A stretch of DNA of 64,000 bases from Fidelibacterota bacterium (GTDB taxonomy: Bacteria > Fidelibacterota > UBA8477 > JABMPR01): assembly GCA_016845065.1 (NCBI GenBank), contig JAERTG010000032.1, positions 62,001 through 126,000 of the forward strand, written 5' to 3'. How positions within the stretch are numbered: the stretch's first letter is position 1; every line of letters begins with the position of its first letter. Below, in pieces: positions 48,257-57,819 of this stretch. The notes beneath the pieces are model-generated. The model was not told where the DNA came from. It did not search any database and saw only the letters and a program-made list of their open reading frames with translations. The position numbers and the translations under genes were made by a program.

Positions 48257-49651
48257 ATGTCAACTTTACTCATTAAAAACCCGCTCTGTGTTGCAACCAT
48301 GAATGATTCACGCGATGAATTTTCCAATGGGCATATCCTTATTGAAAATGGAGCAATTGCTTCAATTGGACCAGAGAACCTGCATGTTCAGGCAGATAGA
48401 ATAATTGATGCTACAGATATGGTGATTACTCCAGGGTTCATAAATACCCATCACCACCTCTATCAAACCCTCACTCGAAACATTCCCCTAATGCAGGACC
48501 AACCACTTTTCTCGTGGTTGACCAATCATTATGAAGTATGGCGAGAACTCACGACGGAGGCAGTTGAGGTGAGCACCCAAATCGGATTGCTGGAATTAAT
48601 GAAAAGTGGCGTAACGACCAGCTCTGATCATTTATATCTATTCCCTTCCAAAGCCAGTCCAAAACTCATCGATATTGAAATAGAGGCGGCAAAAGGGCTT
48701 GGTGTTCGGTTTCAACCAACACGAGGTTCCATGTCGCTTGGAAAATCCAGGGGCGGTCTGCCACCTGACGATGTGGTCCAAACCGAGGAAGTGATTCAGA
48801 AAGATACTGAACGATTACTGGCTAAATATCATCAGGACTCTGATGGTGCCATGGTCCGGATTTCTCTCGCTCCCTGTTCACCCTTTTCTGTTACAACCGA
48901 ACTTATGAAGCAAACGGCTGCTTTTGCTCAAAGTAATGGTCTTCAAATCCATACACATCTTGCAGAGACTCTCGATGAGGAGACTTTTTGTCTGAAGAGT
49001 TTTGGATTGCGACCAGTAGGTCTCATGGAGGAATTGAATTGGCTTACCTCAAACTCCTGGTACGCTCATTCTGTGCATTTGAATGATGAGGAGATCAAGC
49101 TAATGGGGGAAAAGCAGGTAGGAATATCACATTGCCCCACCTCAAATATGCGCCTGGGTTCAGGAATTGCCAGAATCCATGAACTTCTGGAGGCTGGAGT
49201 CAATGTAAGCCTGGGTGTTGATGGCAGCGCTTCAAATGATTCTGGTGACATGCTGCTTGAAATGCGTAATGCCATGCTCATATCAAGGTTGAGAGAACAA
49301 CAATTCTGGCTTACTGCTCGCGATGTTCTGAGCATGGCTACTCGAGGTGGGGCAGCTGTCCTTGGTCGAAGTGATATTGGAGAATTGAAAGAAGGTAAAC
49401 GAGCTGATCTAGCGCTGTTTAACATGGCTGGTACAGGGCAAGCGGGCAGCCAGTCAGACCCAATTGCAGCCTTGATTTTCACTACGAGGCAGCGTCCCGT
49501 GGATGTTCTGGTCATTGATGGTAAAATTGTCCTCGATCAAGGTGAATCGAAAGTTGATGAGCCAAAACTCGCAATAAAGCATAATAAACTTGCTGCTGAA
49601 ATGCTCCATCAAGCTGAACAGCGCACAAAAATAGACTTTTCTAGTCCCTAA
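48257..49651 (+). CDS. 8-oxoguanine deaminase / hydroxyatrazine-hydrolase-type amidohydrolase
   Basis: GFINTHHHLYQTLTRNIPLMQDQPLFSWLTNHYEVWRELT; VDGSASNDSGDMLLEMR. Confidence 0.85.
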   Translation: MSTLLIKNPLCVATMNDSRDEFSNGHILIENGAIASIGPENLHVQADRIIDATDMVITPGFINTHHHLYQTLTRNIPLMQDQPLFSWLTNHYEVWRELTTEAVEVSTQIGLLELMKSGVTTSSDHLYLFPSKASPKLIDIEIEAAKGLGVRFQPTRGSMSLGKSRGGLPPDDVVQTEEVIQKDTERLLAKYHQDSDGAMVRISLAPCSPFSVTTELMKQTAAFAQSNGLQIHTHLAETLDEETFCLKSFGLRPVGLMEELNWLTSNSWYAHSVHLNDEEIKLMGEKQVGISHCPTSNMRLGSGIARIHELLEAGVNVSLGVDGSASNDSGDMLLEMRNAMLISRLREQQFWLTARDVLSMATRGGAAVLGRSDIGELKEGKRADLALFNMAGTGQAGSQSDPIAALIFTTRQRPVDVLVIDGKIVLDQGESKVDEPKLAIKHNKLAAEMLHQAEQRTKIDFSSP

Positions 49652-49666
49652 CAAGCAGGTCAAATC

Positions 49667-50398
49667 ATGTGGTCTTCCATAGAACAAATTATCAAACCTG
49701 ATAGCCTGGATGAAGCCCAGGTGCTGATCCAGCAAAGCGATGCCGAACTCTTTGCAGGTGGAAGTTATCTTGTCGCTCAAAAAGAGGGTGAAATAAAAAC
49801 CCTGATTGATATAAATCATTTATTAGATAATAATGTCGAAACCCTTGGCAATGATCTTTCAATCGATTCGGGTTGCACACTACAACATTTACTTAGCCTG
49901 TGTGGTGGCAAACTGAGCCAGGTTATTCAGGCATCCTGCCCATCAAAAAATATTCGTAACCAGCGTACTATCGGCGGTGAAATCGCCAAGGGTAGACCAG
50001 ATTCTGATCTGCTGATTTTTTTGTTTGCTGCTAGAGCAAAATTGCAGCTAAGTCATACAGTCAAGCCCATAGATTTATCCGACTGGGATGGAAATGGTAT
50101 CATCACCAGGATAATTGTTCCCACTCACAAGGTGAAACTGGAACGTGTTGCCGTCCTCGATTCAGCACCTGCCTACATCATCGTTGGATCCAATGAGTCA
50201 GACGATCAAATCACAATCAGTGTCGGTGGTAAAATTACCAAAATTGTTTTCTATCAGGCCAATCCTGAGCCAGAAGAACTTGAAGTACGTAATTTCCTGG
50301 ATGAAGTGGAAGCTGCTTTCACAGATGATCATCTAGGAACAGCCTCATATAAGCGTCATGTTGTTGGTGCGCTCTTACAAGAGATGGTGGGAGTATGA
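49667..50398 (+). CDS. YgfM-like FAD-binding subunit of molybdenum hydroxylase (set 2)
   Basis: ELFAGGSYLVAQKEGEIKTLIDI; NIRNQRTIGGEIAKGRPDSDLL. Confidence 0.82.
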   Translation: MWSSIEQIIKPDSLDEAQVLIQQSDAELFAGGSYLVAQKEGEIKTLIDINHLLDNNVETLGNDLSIDSGCTLQHLLSLCGGKLSQVIQASCPSKNIRNQRTIGGEIAKGRPDSDLLIFLFAARAKLQLSHTVKPIDLSDWDGNGIITRIIVPTHKVKLERVAVLDSAPAYIIVGSNESDDQITISVGGKITKIVFYQANPEPEELEVRNFLDEVEAAFTDDHLGTASYKRHVVGALLQEMVGV

Positions 50399-50877
50399 TG
50401 AAAGTACAATTCGAACTAAATGGTCGCTTGGTTCAGACTGAAAGTGCGCCTGGCAGCACGCTCATGGAGGTCCTTCGCTCCAGAGAACTTTATAGCATCA
50501 AACATGGCTGTGATCACGGGGAATGTGGTGCATGCACTGTCCTGATTGATAGTAAAAGCGTGAATGCCTGTCTGATTCTGATGCATACTGTGGATGGTCG
50601 AAAAATTGAGACTCTGGAGAATTTCTCAGATCATAAATCAATGCATCCTATTCAAAAGGAATTCCTCCATGAAGGAGCTGCCCAATGTGGATATTGCACA
50701 CCTGGTATGATCCTGTCGGTGGAGGCATTGAAAAGAGAGAGAGTTGAACTGGATGATTTCGCTTTAAGAGACGCTCTGAATGGGAATCTTTGTCGATGTA
50801 CGGGTTATGTAAAACCCGTTCAGGCTGGTTTAAATGCCCTCAAGATTCCCCAGGATAAGGGTGGGGGTGGCTCATGA
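50395..50877 (+). CDS. [2Fe-2S] subunit of molybdenum hydroxylase (set 2)
   Basis: CDHGECGACTVLIDS; QCGYCTPGMIL; GNLCRCTGY. Confidence 0.93.
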   Translation: MMKVQFELNGRLVQTESAPGSTLMEVLRSRELYSIKHGCDHGECGACTVLIDSKSVNACLILMHTVDGRKIETLENFSDHKSMHPIQKEFLHEGAAQCGYCTPGMILSVEALKRERVELDDFALRDALNGNLCRCTGYVKPVQAGLNALKIPQDKGGGGS

Positions 50878-53168
50878 AAGTGATTGGAAAAGATCATCAA
50901 CGCGTTGATGGTCAGGCTCTGGTTAGAGGTAATCCAGTTTTTGCTGATGATATCAAATTAAATAATCTTCTTCATGTTAAAGTTTTACATAGTCCCGTTG
51001 CCCATGCAAAAATAGTCAGTATCAATGTTTCTGAAGCTTCTGCACTTGAGGGTGTTGAAGCCATTTTCACACACAAGGATTTCAAACCTCACTACTACAC
51101 AACTGCTGGTCAGGGCTATCCAGAACCCGGTCCTCGCGATATGCGTATTCTAGATTCGAAGGTACGATTTGTTGGGGATCGAGTCGCCTTTGTAGCAGCG
51201 GAGACCCTTGAAATTGCGGAGCAGGCTCTTGAGCTCATAAAAGTAGACTATGAGGAATTGCCCTGCCTGTTTGATATGGAAGCGGCCATGGCCTCAGATG
51301 TAACAATTCATTCTCACCCTGATAAGACGGGTCTCCATGATGCGGCACATAATGTTGCTGCTCATCTGGATGCTGAGATTGGAGATGTGGATAAAACTTT
51401 GGAGTCATCAGAGTTCGTATTCGAAGGCACCTACAGCACCCCATTTGTGCAAATGGCATCCATAGAGCCACATATTTCCCTCACCTGGCTAGATGACAAT
51501 AATCGGTTGGTGATTAGAACCTCAACCCAGGTTCCATTTCATGTGCGTCGCATTGTGGCTGAGGTCCTGGACATTCCAGTCGGTAGAATTCGTGTGATAA
51601 AACCACGGCTAGGCGGTGGATTCGGTGGAAAACAGGAAATTCTTAATGAAGAGCTGGTGGCTGCTGTAACCTTAAAAACCGGTAGACCTGCACGTATTGA
51701 ATACACCAGAGCTGAGGAATTATTTGCAGCAAGATTGAGGCACCCAGAACTGGTTAGCTTCCGACTCGGTTTTGATAATAACCAAATTTTAACTGCTATT
51801 GATCTAAACATTCTGGAAAACTGCGGAGCTTATGGTCCCCACGCCCTGACGGTAATGTCGGTTACTGCTCAAAAAGCCTTGAGTATGTACAAAGCGCCCT
51901 GTATTCGAGTGAATGGAGATGGCGTATATACCAATCTTCCAATCGGTGGAGCCTATCGCGGGTATGGTGCGCCTCAGGCTTTCTTCCCCCTTGAAAGCCT
52001 CATGGATGAAGCAGCTGAAGCCATGGGTATTGATCCAGTTGAATTGCGACTCAAGAATGTCTTCAAAGTTGGGGACGATATTCCCATAGCTAAAATTCTG
52101 GGTGAGGGTCGTGAAGGTTTTCCCATGGTACTCTACAGCACTGAAATAGAAGCGTGTTTGCAGGAAGGTCGCAAACTTAGCAATTGGGATTTACTTCGAT
52201 CAAAATCTAAAACTGGTCGATATCGACACGGTATTGGTGTGGCTGTGGCAGGCCAGGGATCTGGGATTCCAGGGATTGATATGGGTGCTGCCTTTATCAA
52301 GATGAATGAAGATGCCAGTTTCAACCTTCAAGTTGGAGCAACCGATTTGGGAACAGGTTCTGATACTGCTCTGGCCCAAATAGCGGCTGAAGTCCTGGGT
52401 GTAGCTGTGGATAAAATAATAGTCTATTCTTCTGATACAGATATGACACCCTTTGATACTGGCGCATATGCTTCCAGTACAACCTATATTTCTGGATCTG
52501 CAGTAAAAAAAGCAGCAGAGAATTGTAAAATGATGATTCTGGATCAAGGAAGATTACTCTTGGATGCGCCTGAGGCAGAGATTGATGGCACACAGGTTGT
52601 GGATTCTAATGGAAATAGAATATCCTTCCAGGATATCTGTACAAAAAGTTTTTACACTGAGGAGCAAAAACAAATCATGGGTACAGCTTCCCACATGAGC
52701 TATGATTCTCCTCCCCCTTTTAATGCAACCTTTGCTGAAGTGGAAGTAGATACCTTCACTGGAACCGTACGGGTTATTAAAATTGTATCAGTAACGGATG
52801 CGGGTCAGATTATCAATCCCAAAATGGCGGAGGGACAAATTGAAGGCGGAATCCCCCAGGCACTCGGTATGGCTCTCTCAGAGTTCATGCCCTTTGATGA
52901 GAAGGGTCGTTTCCTCAATCTGGACTTTAACAGCTATCATATTTACACTGCCAAGGATATGCCTGAGATGGTTGTCCGGTTTGCAGACTCACATGAACCC
53001 ACAGGTCCATATGGGGCGAAGGCCGTTGCAGAAATTCCAATCAACGCTCCTGCACCGGCAGTTACAAATGCTGTTTACAATGCCGTTGGTGTTCGGATAA
53101 AACACCTGCCAATCCAGCCAGAAGTGATTTTAGGGTCAATACACCGAAATGAGGTAATTGACCCATAA
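50874..53168 (+). CDS. Molybdopterin-binding subunit of XDH-type hydroxylase (set 2; XdhD-like Mo domain)
   Basis: LGGGFGGKQEI; GGAYRGYGAPQAFFP; C-terminal GPYGAKAVAEIPINAPAPAV. Confidence 0.9.
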   Translation: MKVIGKDHQRVDGQALVRGNPVFADDIKLNNLLHVKVLHSPVAHAKIVSINVSEASALEGVEAIFTHKDFKPHYYTTAGQGYPEPGPRDMRILDSKVRFVGDRVAFVAAETLEIAEQALELIKVDYEELPCLFDMEAAMASDVTIHSHPDKTGLHDAAHNVAAHLDAEIGDVDKTLESSEFVFEGTYSTPFVQMASIEPHISLTWLDDNNRLVIRTSTQVPFHVRRIVAEVLDIPVGRIRVIKPRLGGGFGGKQEILNEELVAAVTLKTGRPARIEYTRAEELFAARLRHPELVSFRLGFDNNQILTAIDLNILENCGAYGPHALTVMSVTAQKALSMYKAPCIRVNGDGVYTNLPIGGAYRGYGAPQAFFPLESLMDEAAEAMGIDPVELRLKNVFKVGDDIPIAKILGEGREGFPMVLYSTEIEACLQEGRKLSNWDLLRSKSKTGRYRHGIGVAVAGQGSGIPGIDMGAAFIKMNEDASFNLQVGATDLGTGSDTALAQIAAEVLGVAVDKIIVYSSDTDMTPFDTGAYASSTTYISGSAVKKAAENCKMMILDQGRLLLDAPEAEIDGTQVVDSNGNRISFQDICTKSFYTEEQKQIMGTASHMSYDSPPPFNATFAEVEVDTFTGTVRVIKIVSVTDAGQIINPKMAEGQIEGGIPQALGMALSEFMPFDEKGRFLNLDFNSYHIYTAKDMPEMVVRFADSHEPTGPYGAKAVAEIPINAPAPAVTNAVYNAVGVRIKHLPIQPEVILGSIHRNEVIDP

Positions 53169-53296
53169 TACGACCTAAATACACTAGTAATAGAGTCTAA
53201 TAGTGGTATAGTCGGCCCTAATTACGAATTATTGTGGTGTAATTTATTTTTGTGAATCCAGGATAAGCTGTTAAAGGTAGCAAGGAGAATAAAGTA

Positions 53297-53866
53297 ATGA
53301 ATGAAAAAAATCGCTGCGAATGGGTACCCTTGAATAAACCGACTTATGTAAAGTATCATGATGAGGAATGGGGTGTTCCCATTCACGATGATCAGAAAAT
53401 GTTTGAATTTCTGATCCTGGAATCGTTTCAAGCTGGTTTAAGCTGGGAAATTATTCTCAATAAGCGCGAAAATTTTCGTAAAGCCTTTGCCTACTTTGAC
53501 TTCAATAAGGTAGCTACCTATGACGAGAACAAAGTTCAGTCGCTCCTCCTGGATAAAGGTATTGTAAGGAACCAGCTCAAGATCAGAGCTTCGATTAACA
53601 ATGCCCAGCGGTACCTGGAAGTCATTGAGGAGTTTGGGAGTTTCTGTAATTATTTCTGGGGGTTCACTGGTGGCAAACCTCATATAAACCAGTTTAAAGT
53701 TATGGGAGAAATTCCTGCTAAAACTGAGTTGTCAGACACTATTGCCAAGGATCTAAAGAAACGCGGTTTCAAATTTATGGGGACCACAGTGGTTTATGCC
53801 CACATGCAGGCTGTAGGAATGGTGAATGATCACATCGAAGGTTGTTTCAGGTATGCAGAGGTGTAA
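53297..53866 (+). CDS. tag: DNA-3-methyladenine glycosylase I
   Basis: RCEWVPLNKPTYVKYHDEEWGVPIHDDQKMFEFLILESFQAGLSWEIIL. Confidence 0.95.
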   Translation: MNEKNRCEWVPLNKPTYVKYHDEEWGVPIHDDQKMFEFLILESFQAGLSWEIILNKRENFRKAFAYFDFNKVATYDENKVQSLLLDKGIVRNQLKIRASINNAQRYLEVIEEFGSFCNYFWGFTGGKPHINQFKVMGEIPAKTELSDTIAKDLKKRGFKFMGTTVVYAHMQAVGMVNDHIEGCFRYAEV

Positions 53867-53989
53867 AGAATCTCACTCCTGCCAATCAGGGATAATTAGA
53901 GAGGACAAGGTAAACAGACTGGTACCGACAGGATTTCAAGGTGCAGCAAATAAGTAAGGTTCCGACTAGTTCAACCTCTTAACAACAGC

Positions 53990-55081
53990 TTACACGTCCA
54001 AGCCCAATGATAACTGGCCATGTGGTTCACTGAAATGTGAACCACCCACACCTAATAGTCGAAGTGGTTCACCAGGCATCCAGTTTTTTACGAGTAATTT
54101 CCGAGCAATCCTATAAATCTCTAAACCTTCATCCAGCGGCTCTAAGACAGTATGTTGTCTGGTAAAGGTTGAAAAATCGGCGTAGCGTAATTTCAGGGTA
54201 ATGGTCGCGGCCATAAATTTTTTCTTTTTGAGTTGTTCCCCAACTTTGAAACTCAATTTCTCTACAATCTCCAACAGCTCAGATTGCTCTTCAATGTTTT
54301 TAGAGAACGTTCGTTCCGTGCTGATGGATTTGGTTTCATGATCTTCATGGACGGGTCGATCATCAATACCCTTTGACCAGCGACTCATGGCCCCACCCAG
54401 TTTTCCGAATCTCTGCTTCAGGACATCTTCTTTGATAACTGACATGTCTGCAATGGTATAGATCCCAAATTTTGAGAGACGTTCATTTGCTTTTGGACCG
54501 ATGCCTGGGATTTTCATTACTGGAAGGGGTCCTAAAAAATCGATTTCCATGCCTGGAGACACCACAGTAAGCCCATTGGGTTTCTGAAAATCAGAGGCTA
54601 TTTTAGCAATCATCTTATTGGTGGCAACCCCGACAGATGCAGAAAGGCCAATGTCTCTTGATATTCTCATCTGGATTTTTCGGGCAATGTCGGTCACTTC
54701 AATCCATTGATCGACTTCATCGCTCAGGTCCAGATACGCCTCATCAATACTGACCTGTTGGATGATAGGTGATTCTGCTCTCAGAATACCCATAATGACT
54801 TTGGAATACATGCGATATAGACCATGCTGTGATGAAATTACAACGAGATCTTTACACCTGCGACTTGCCTCAATCATTGGCATCGCAGAATGAATTCCAT
54901 ATTTCCGGGCAGGGTATGATGCTGCTGCTACAACCCCCCTGTTCTCGCTTCGTCCACCAACCACTACGGGCTTGCCCTCAAGTGAGGGATCTCTTAGAAC
55001 TTCAACTGAGCAAAAGAAGGCATCTAGATCCAGATGTATAATGGCACGGGGTTTATTGGTATAGGGTTGGGGGTTCAGCAT
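53990..55081 (-). CDS. dinB: DNA polymerase IV
   Basis: IHLDLDAFFCSVE; QVSIDEAYLDLS; KIPGIGPKANERL. Confidence 0.94.
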   Translation of the reverse strand: MLNPQPYTNKPRAIIHLDLDAFFCSVEVLRDPSLEGKPVVVGGRSENRGVVAAASYPARKYGIHSAMPMIEASRRCKDLVVISSQHGLYRMYSKVIMGILRAESPIIQQVSIDEAYLDLSDEVDQWIEVTDIARKIQMRISRDIGLSASVGVATNKMIAKIASDFQKPNGLTVVSPGMEIDFLGPLPVMKIPGIGPKANERLSKFGIYTIADMSVIKEDVLKQRFGKLGGAMSRWSKGIDDRPVHEDHETKSISTERTFSKNIEEQSELLEIVEKLSFKVGEQLKKKKFMAATITLKLRYADFSTFTRQHTVLEPLDEGLEIYRIARKLLVKNWMPGEPLRLLGVGGSHFSEPHGQLSLGLDV

Positions 55082-55124
55082 CCTTCAATTTAGGATGATA
55101 CATTGTACCTATATATGGTAATAT

Positions 55125-56477
55125 CTATTTGAAATTAACGTTCAACCCAATGCCTGGTATGAGCTCAACCTTATCATCCGATCCAACAGTTGGTATCACC
55201 GTTGGCAATAACGACATTTTGGTGGATCCATTCTGCGCCAGGCTACCATCTGGTTTGACATCCAAAATTTTACGAGTAAACCAGGTACCAACACCATACC
55301 CGGCAAGCGCCATGGACAGCATTGGTTCCTTATCCCTTACATCCAGGAGAATTGCAGAACCAAAACCGAAAGCCGTACCTGAGGCGGATCCCAAGAGCAT
55401 GAGTGTAGATTGCCCAAAAGTAAAGTCATCCTTCTGGATATAGTGATCATAAGCGAACACACTACCTATAGCTCCCAGACCAGCCACCATGAAAAATGTA
55501 TCCTCGTCCCCATCATCAAATAGAATGGATTGGATCATCATGGTATTGATGTAACCAAAACCCCAGCCTTGCATCAAGATGAGCGCATCTCCAAAAGTAT
55601 ATTGCTTGTTTTTGGTAATCTTGTATCCGTAATAGGCACCAAGCGGATAAGCAATTAGTTCTGTAATGGTCTTGCGCTTCTCCCAACGATCTATTTCCTC
55701 CTGGCAGGGACTACTGTCGCTATATGGCCAGGTATCACAATCAACTGTATACCGAGGATAATCAAACATGGCATTGTATATCAATCGGGAAGTCACACCA
55801 GCTACACCTGTCCACATGGTCCAGGCCCAGGCTTGTCCATTGGTGGGTTCATACATGTCGAACAGATACTCACCTCCATAATGTCCTATGGGAACAGAGG
55901 CCATGAGCATCCACATCCACAGTGTTTCCGGATCCTGACCATATCTATCTTCACCATCTGGATATGCTTCCAGATCCAATAGCGTATTTAATCCCAAGCC
56001 ATAACGAAAGGCCAGAAGTGAACCATACCGCATCATCTGGGTTCGGGCATGGGTCATTTCCATATCCCTGGTATATTTATGAGTTAAATAAAACGCACCA
56101 CCTGCTGAAACCATTACCCCTCCTACAAACCAACGGCCATCTTCAGCATGGAGGACATAAGGAATACCCCATCCATACAGGCCTGAACCAATCACTATAT
56201 TTTGCAGCACGAGTGGCCAGCGGCCTGACTGATCCAGGGGTTTGCCTAAAAGGGGTGTCCAGCTTTGTTCCCAAACTCTGCTACTGTCGGAGGAGAGAAG
56301 TAGTGATTCAACCATAATATCAAGAAGCACGCGTTCGTCTACAGTAATTTTCCCGTCGGAATTAGCAGCCTCCCAAGCCTTTTTGTATGAGGATTGGATA
56401 TTCAGAGAATCCAGCTTCTGAGCAAGTATCTCACCTGATAATAAAAGTAGTACTAATAGGATAAGCATTGATTTCAT
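55125..56477 (-). CDS. Hypothetical exported/membrane protein (start ATG 56477 behind GGAGGT)
   Basis: MKSMLILLVLLLLSGEILAQ signal peptide; several Gly-rich hydrophobic segments. Confidence 0.65.
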   Translation of the reverse strand: MKSMLILLVLLLLSGEILAQKLDSLNIQSSYKKAWEAANSDGKITVDERVLLDIMVESLLLSSDSSRVWEQSWTPLLGKPLDQSGRWPLVLQNIVIGSGLYGWGIPYVLHAEDGRWFVGGVMVSAGGAFYLTHKYTRDMEMTHARTQMMRYGSLLAFRYGLGLNTLLDLEAYPDGEDRYGQDPETLWMWMLMASVPIGHYGGEYLFDMYEPTNGQAWAWTMWTGVAGVTSRLIYNAMFDYPRYTVDCDTWPYSDSSPCQEEIDRWEKRKTITELIAYPLGAYYGYKITKNKQYTFGDALILMQGWGFGYINTMMIQSILFDDGDEDTFFMVAGLGAIGSVFAYDHYIQKDDFTFGQSTLMLLGSASGTAFGFGSAILLDVRDKEPMLSMALAGYGVGTWFTRKILDVKPDGSLAQNGSTKMSLLPTVIPTVGSDDKVELIPGIGLNVNFK

Positions 56478-56595
56478 AAACACCTCCGGGAGCTGCCAAA
56501 AGATAGTGATGATAACTAGTTCGGGAAGCACAATCGACAGTTGCTTAGGCAAGCCAGCCTATTTTGGAATAATATCGATTCATCGAATAAATGCT

Positions 56596-56624
56596 TTGCA
56601 ATTGAGACTTATTCGCATTAGTAT
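56596..56624 (+). promoter_or_regulatory. Promoter TTGCAA-N17-TAGTAT containing a Fur-box-like palindrome (56603-56619)
   Basis: TGAGACTTATTCGCATT matches TGAGAATTATTCTCATT at 15 of 17 positions, inside the -35/-10 spacer. Confidence 0.5.
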
Positions 56625-56666
56625 GTTTGCTTGTTGATAGCAAACAATAAATAAGGATTCAATTGC

Positions 56667-57755
56667 GTGAAACTTAAAACACTTTTTCTAACGGCTACGA
56701 TTGTCCTGGTCAATCAATCATTTGCAGCAGAAAATTTTGCCTTCGAAGATGATTTTTTTGAACCTAAAACAACTATCGGTGGTTATGGTGAATTGCACTA
56801 TAACAATGTGACCAAGGGAGATAATCCAACGACACGAACTTTAGATTTTCATCGCTTTGTGATGTTCTACTCACATTCCTGGACAGAGCATTGGTCATTT
56901 AAAGCTGAACTAGAACTTGAGCACAATTTTGTGAAGAGTGGCCAAGGCGAGCTTGAGTTGGAGCAAGCATTTATTAACTACCACCATTCAGCTCCTTTTG
57001 GATTTCAAGTTGGGGTCGTCCTGCCTTCGATAGGATTACTCAATGAAAATCATGAGCCACCACTGTTCTTGAGTGTTGAGCGACCAGATTATGCAAAATA
57101 TATAATACCCACTACCTGGTTTGGAAATGGTCTATCAATCTACGGACGCGTCAGCTCCTTTGACTACAAACTCACAATAATGGAAGGACTGGATGCTAAT
57201 AAGATATCTTCGGCTAGTGGTATACGCAGCGGCCGATTAAAGGGCTATAAATCTTCTGCAGATGAATTGCTGTATACCGCGCGCCTAAACTATCTTGGTC
57301 TACCTGGAGTCAGGACAGGTTTGTCAGTTACCTCGACGAAAGCGATGGGCGATGGTGTCCAGATAGATATTCCTCTCAACATAATTGAGGTCCACACCCA
57401 GATTGACAAGTTTAATGTTATTGCTGTTTTTGAATACGGGACGATCACATACGGAGAAGGCAATCTAGAAGCCTCAAGGGGGCATTATGCTGACCTAGGC
57501 TATAACCTTGCTCCACTGTTAAATTTGAAAGGTGACCTGATTCCATGGGGGCGTATATCAAGTTACAACACAGCCGCTGCAACCAAAATTGGCGGTGACG
57601 AAATTAGTGAGTATGACTATTCGAAATGTGTGGCTGGTCTGACAATCAAACCAATCGACCAAGTGAGTTTCAAGCTAGACTACAGCATTAAAACTAATGC
57701 GCTTTCTGAAGAGGAAACTACTGCCATTAATATTGGCGCAGGCTACCAGTTCTAA
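56667..57755 (+). CDS. Outer-membrane porin-like protein (GTG start)
   Basis: Signal peptide TLFLTATIVLVNQSFA; GGYGELHYNN; alternating amphipathic strands; terminal aromatic …GAGYQF. Confidence 0.72.
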   Translation: MKLKTLFLTATIVLVNQSFAAENFAFEDDFFEPKTTIGGYGELHYNNVTKGDNPTTRTLDFHRFVMFYSHSWTEHWSFKAELELEHNFVKSGQGELELEQAFINYHHSAPFGFQVGVVLPSIGLLNENHEPPLFLSVERPDYAKYIIPTTWFGNGLSIYGRVSSFDYKLTIMEGLDANKISSASGIRSGRLKGYKSSADELLYTARLNYLGLPGVRTGLSVTSTKAMGDGVQIDIPLNIIEVHTQIDKFNVIAVFEYGTITYGEGNLEASRGHYADLGYNLAPLLNLKGDLIPWGRISSYNTAAATKIGGDEISEYDYSKCVAGLTIKPIDQVSFKLDYSIKTNALSEEETTAINIGAGYQF

Positions 57756-57819
57756 TGTGCAACTTTGCTGGTGGATATAGGATTGTTGATTGCTTGAGTA
57801 CTATTCCAGGATAGGCAAT

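Noticed and set aside
49066-49515. 149-aa antisense ORF in the amidohydrolase
   Set aside because: Ser/Arg-rich shadow frame opposite a conserved enzyme.
53182-53205. CACTA…TAGTG inverted repeat after the xdhD-like gene as a terminator
   Set aside because: Only 5-bp arms, AT-rich, no T tract; insufficient.
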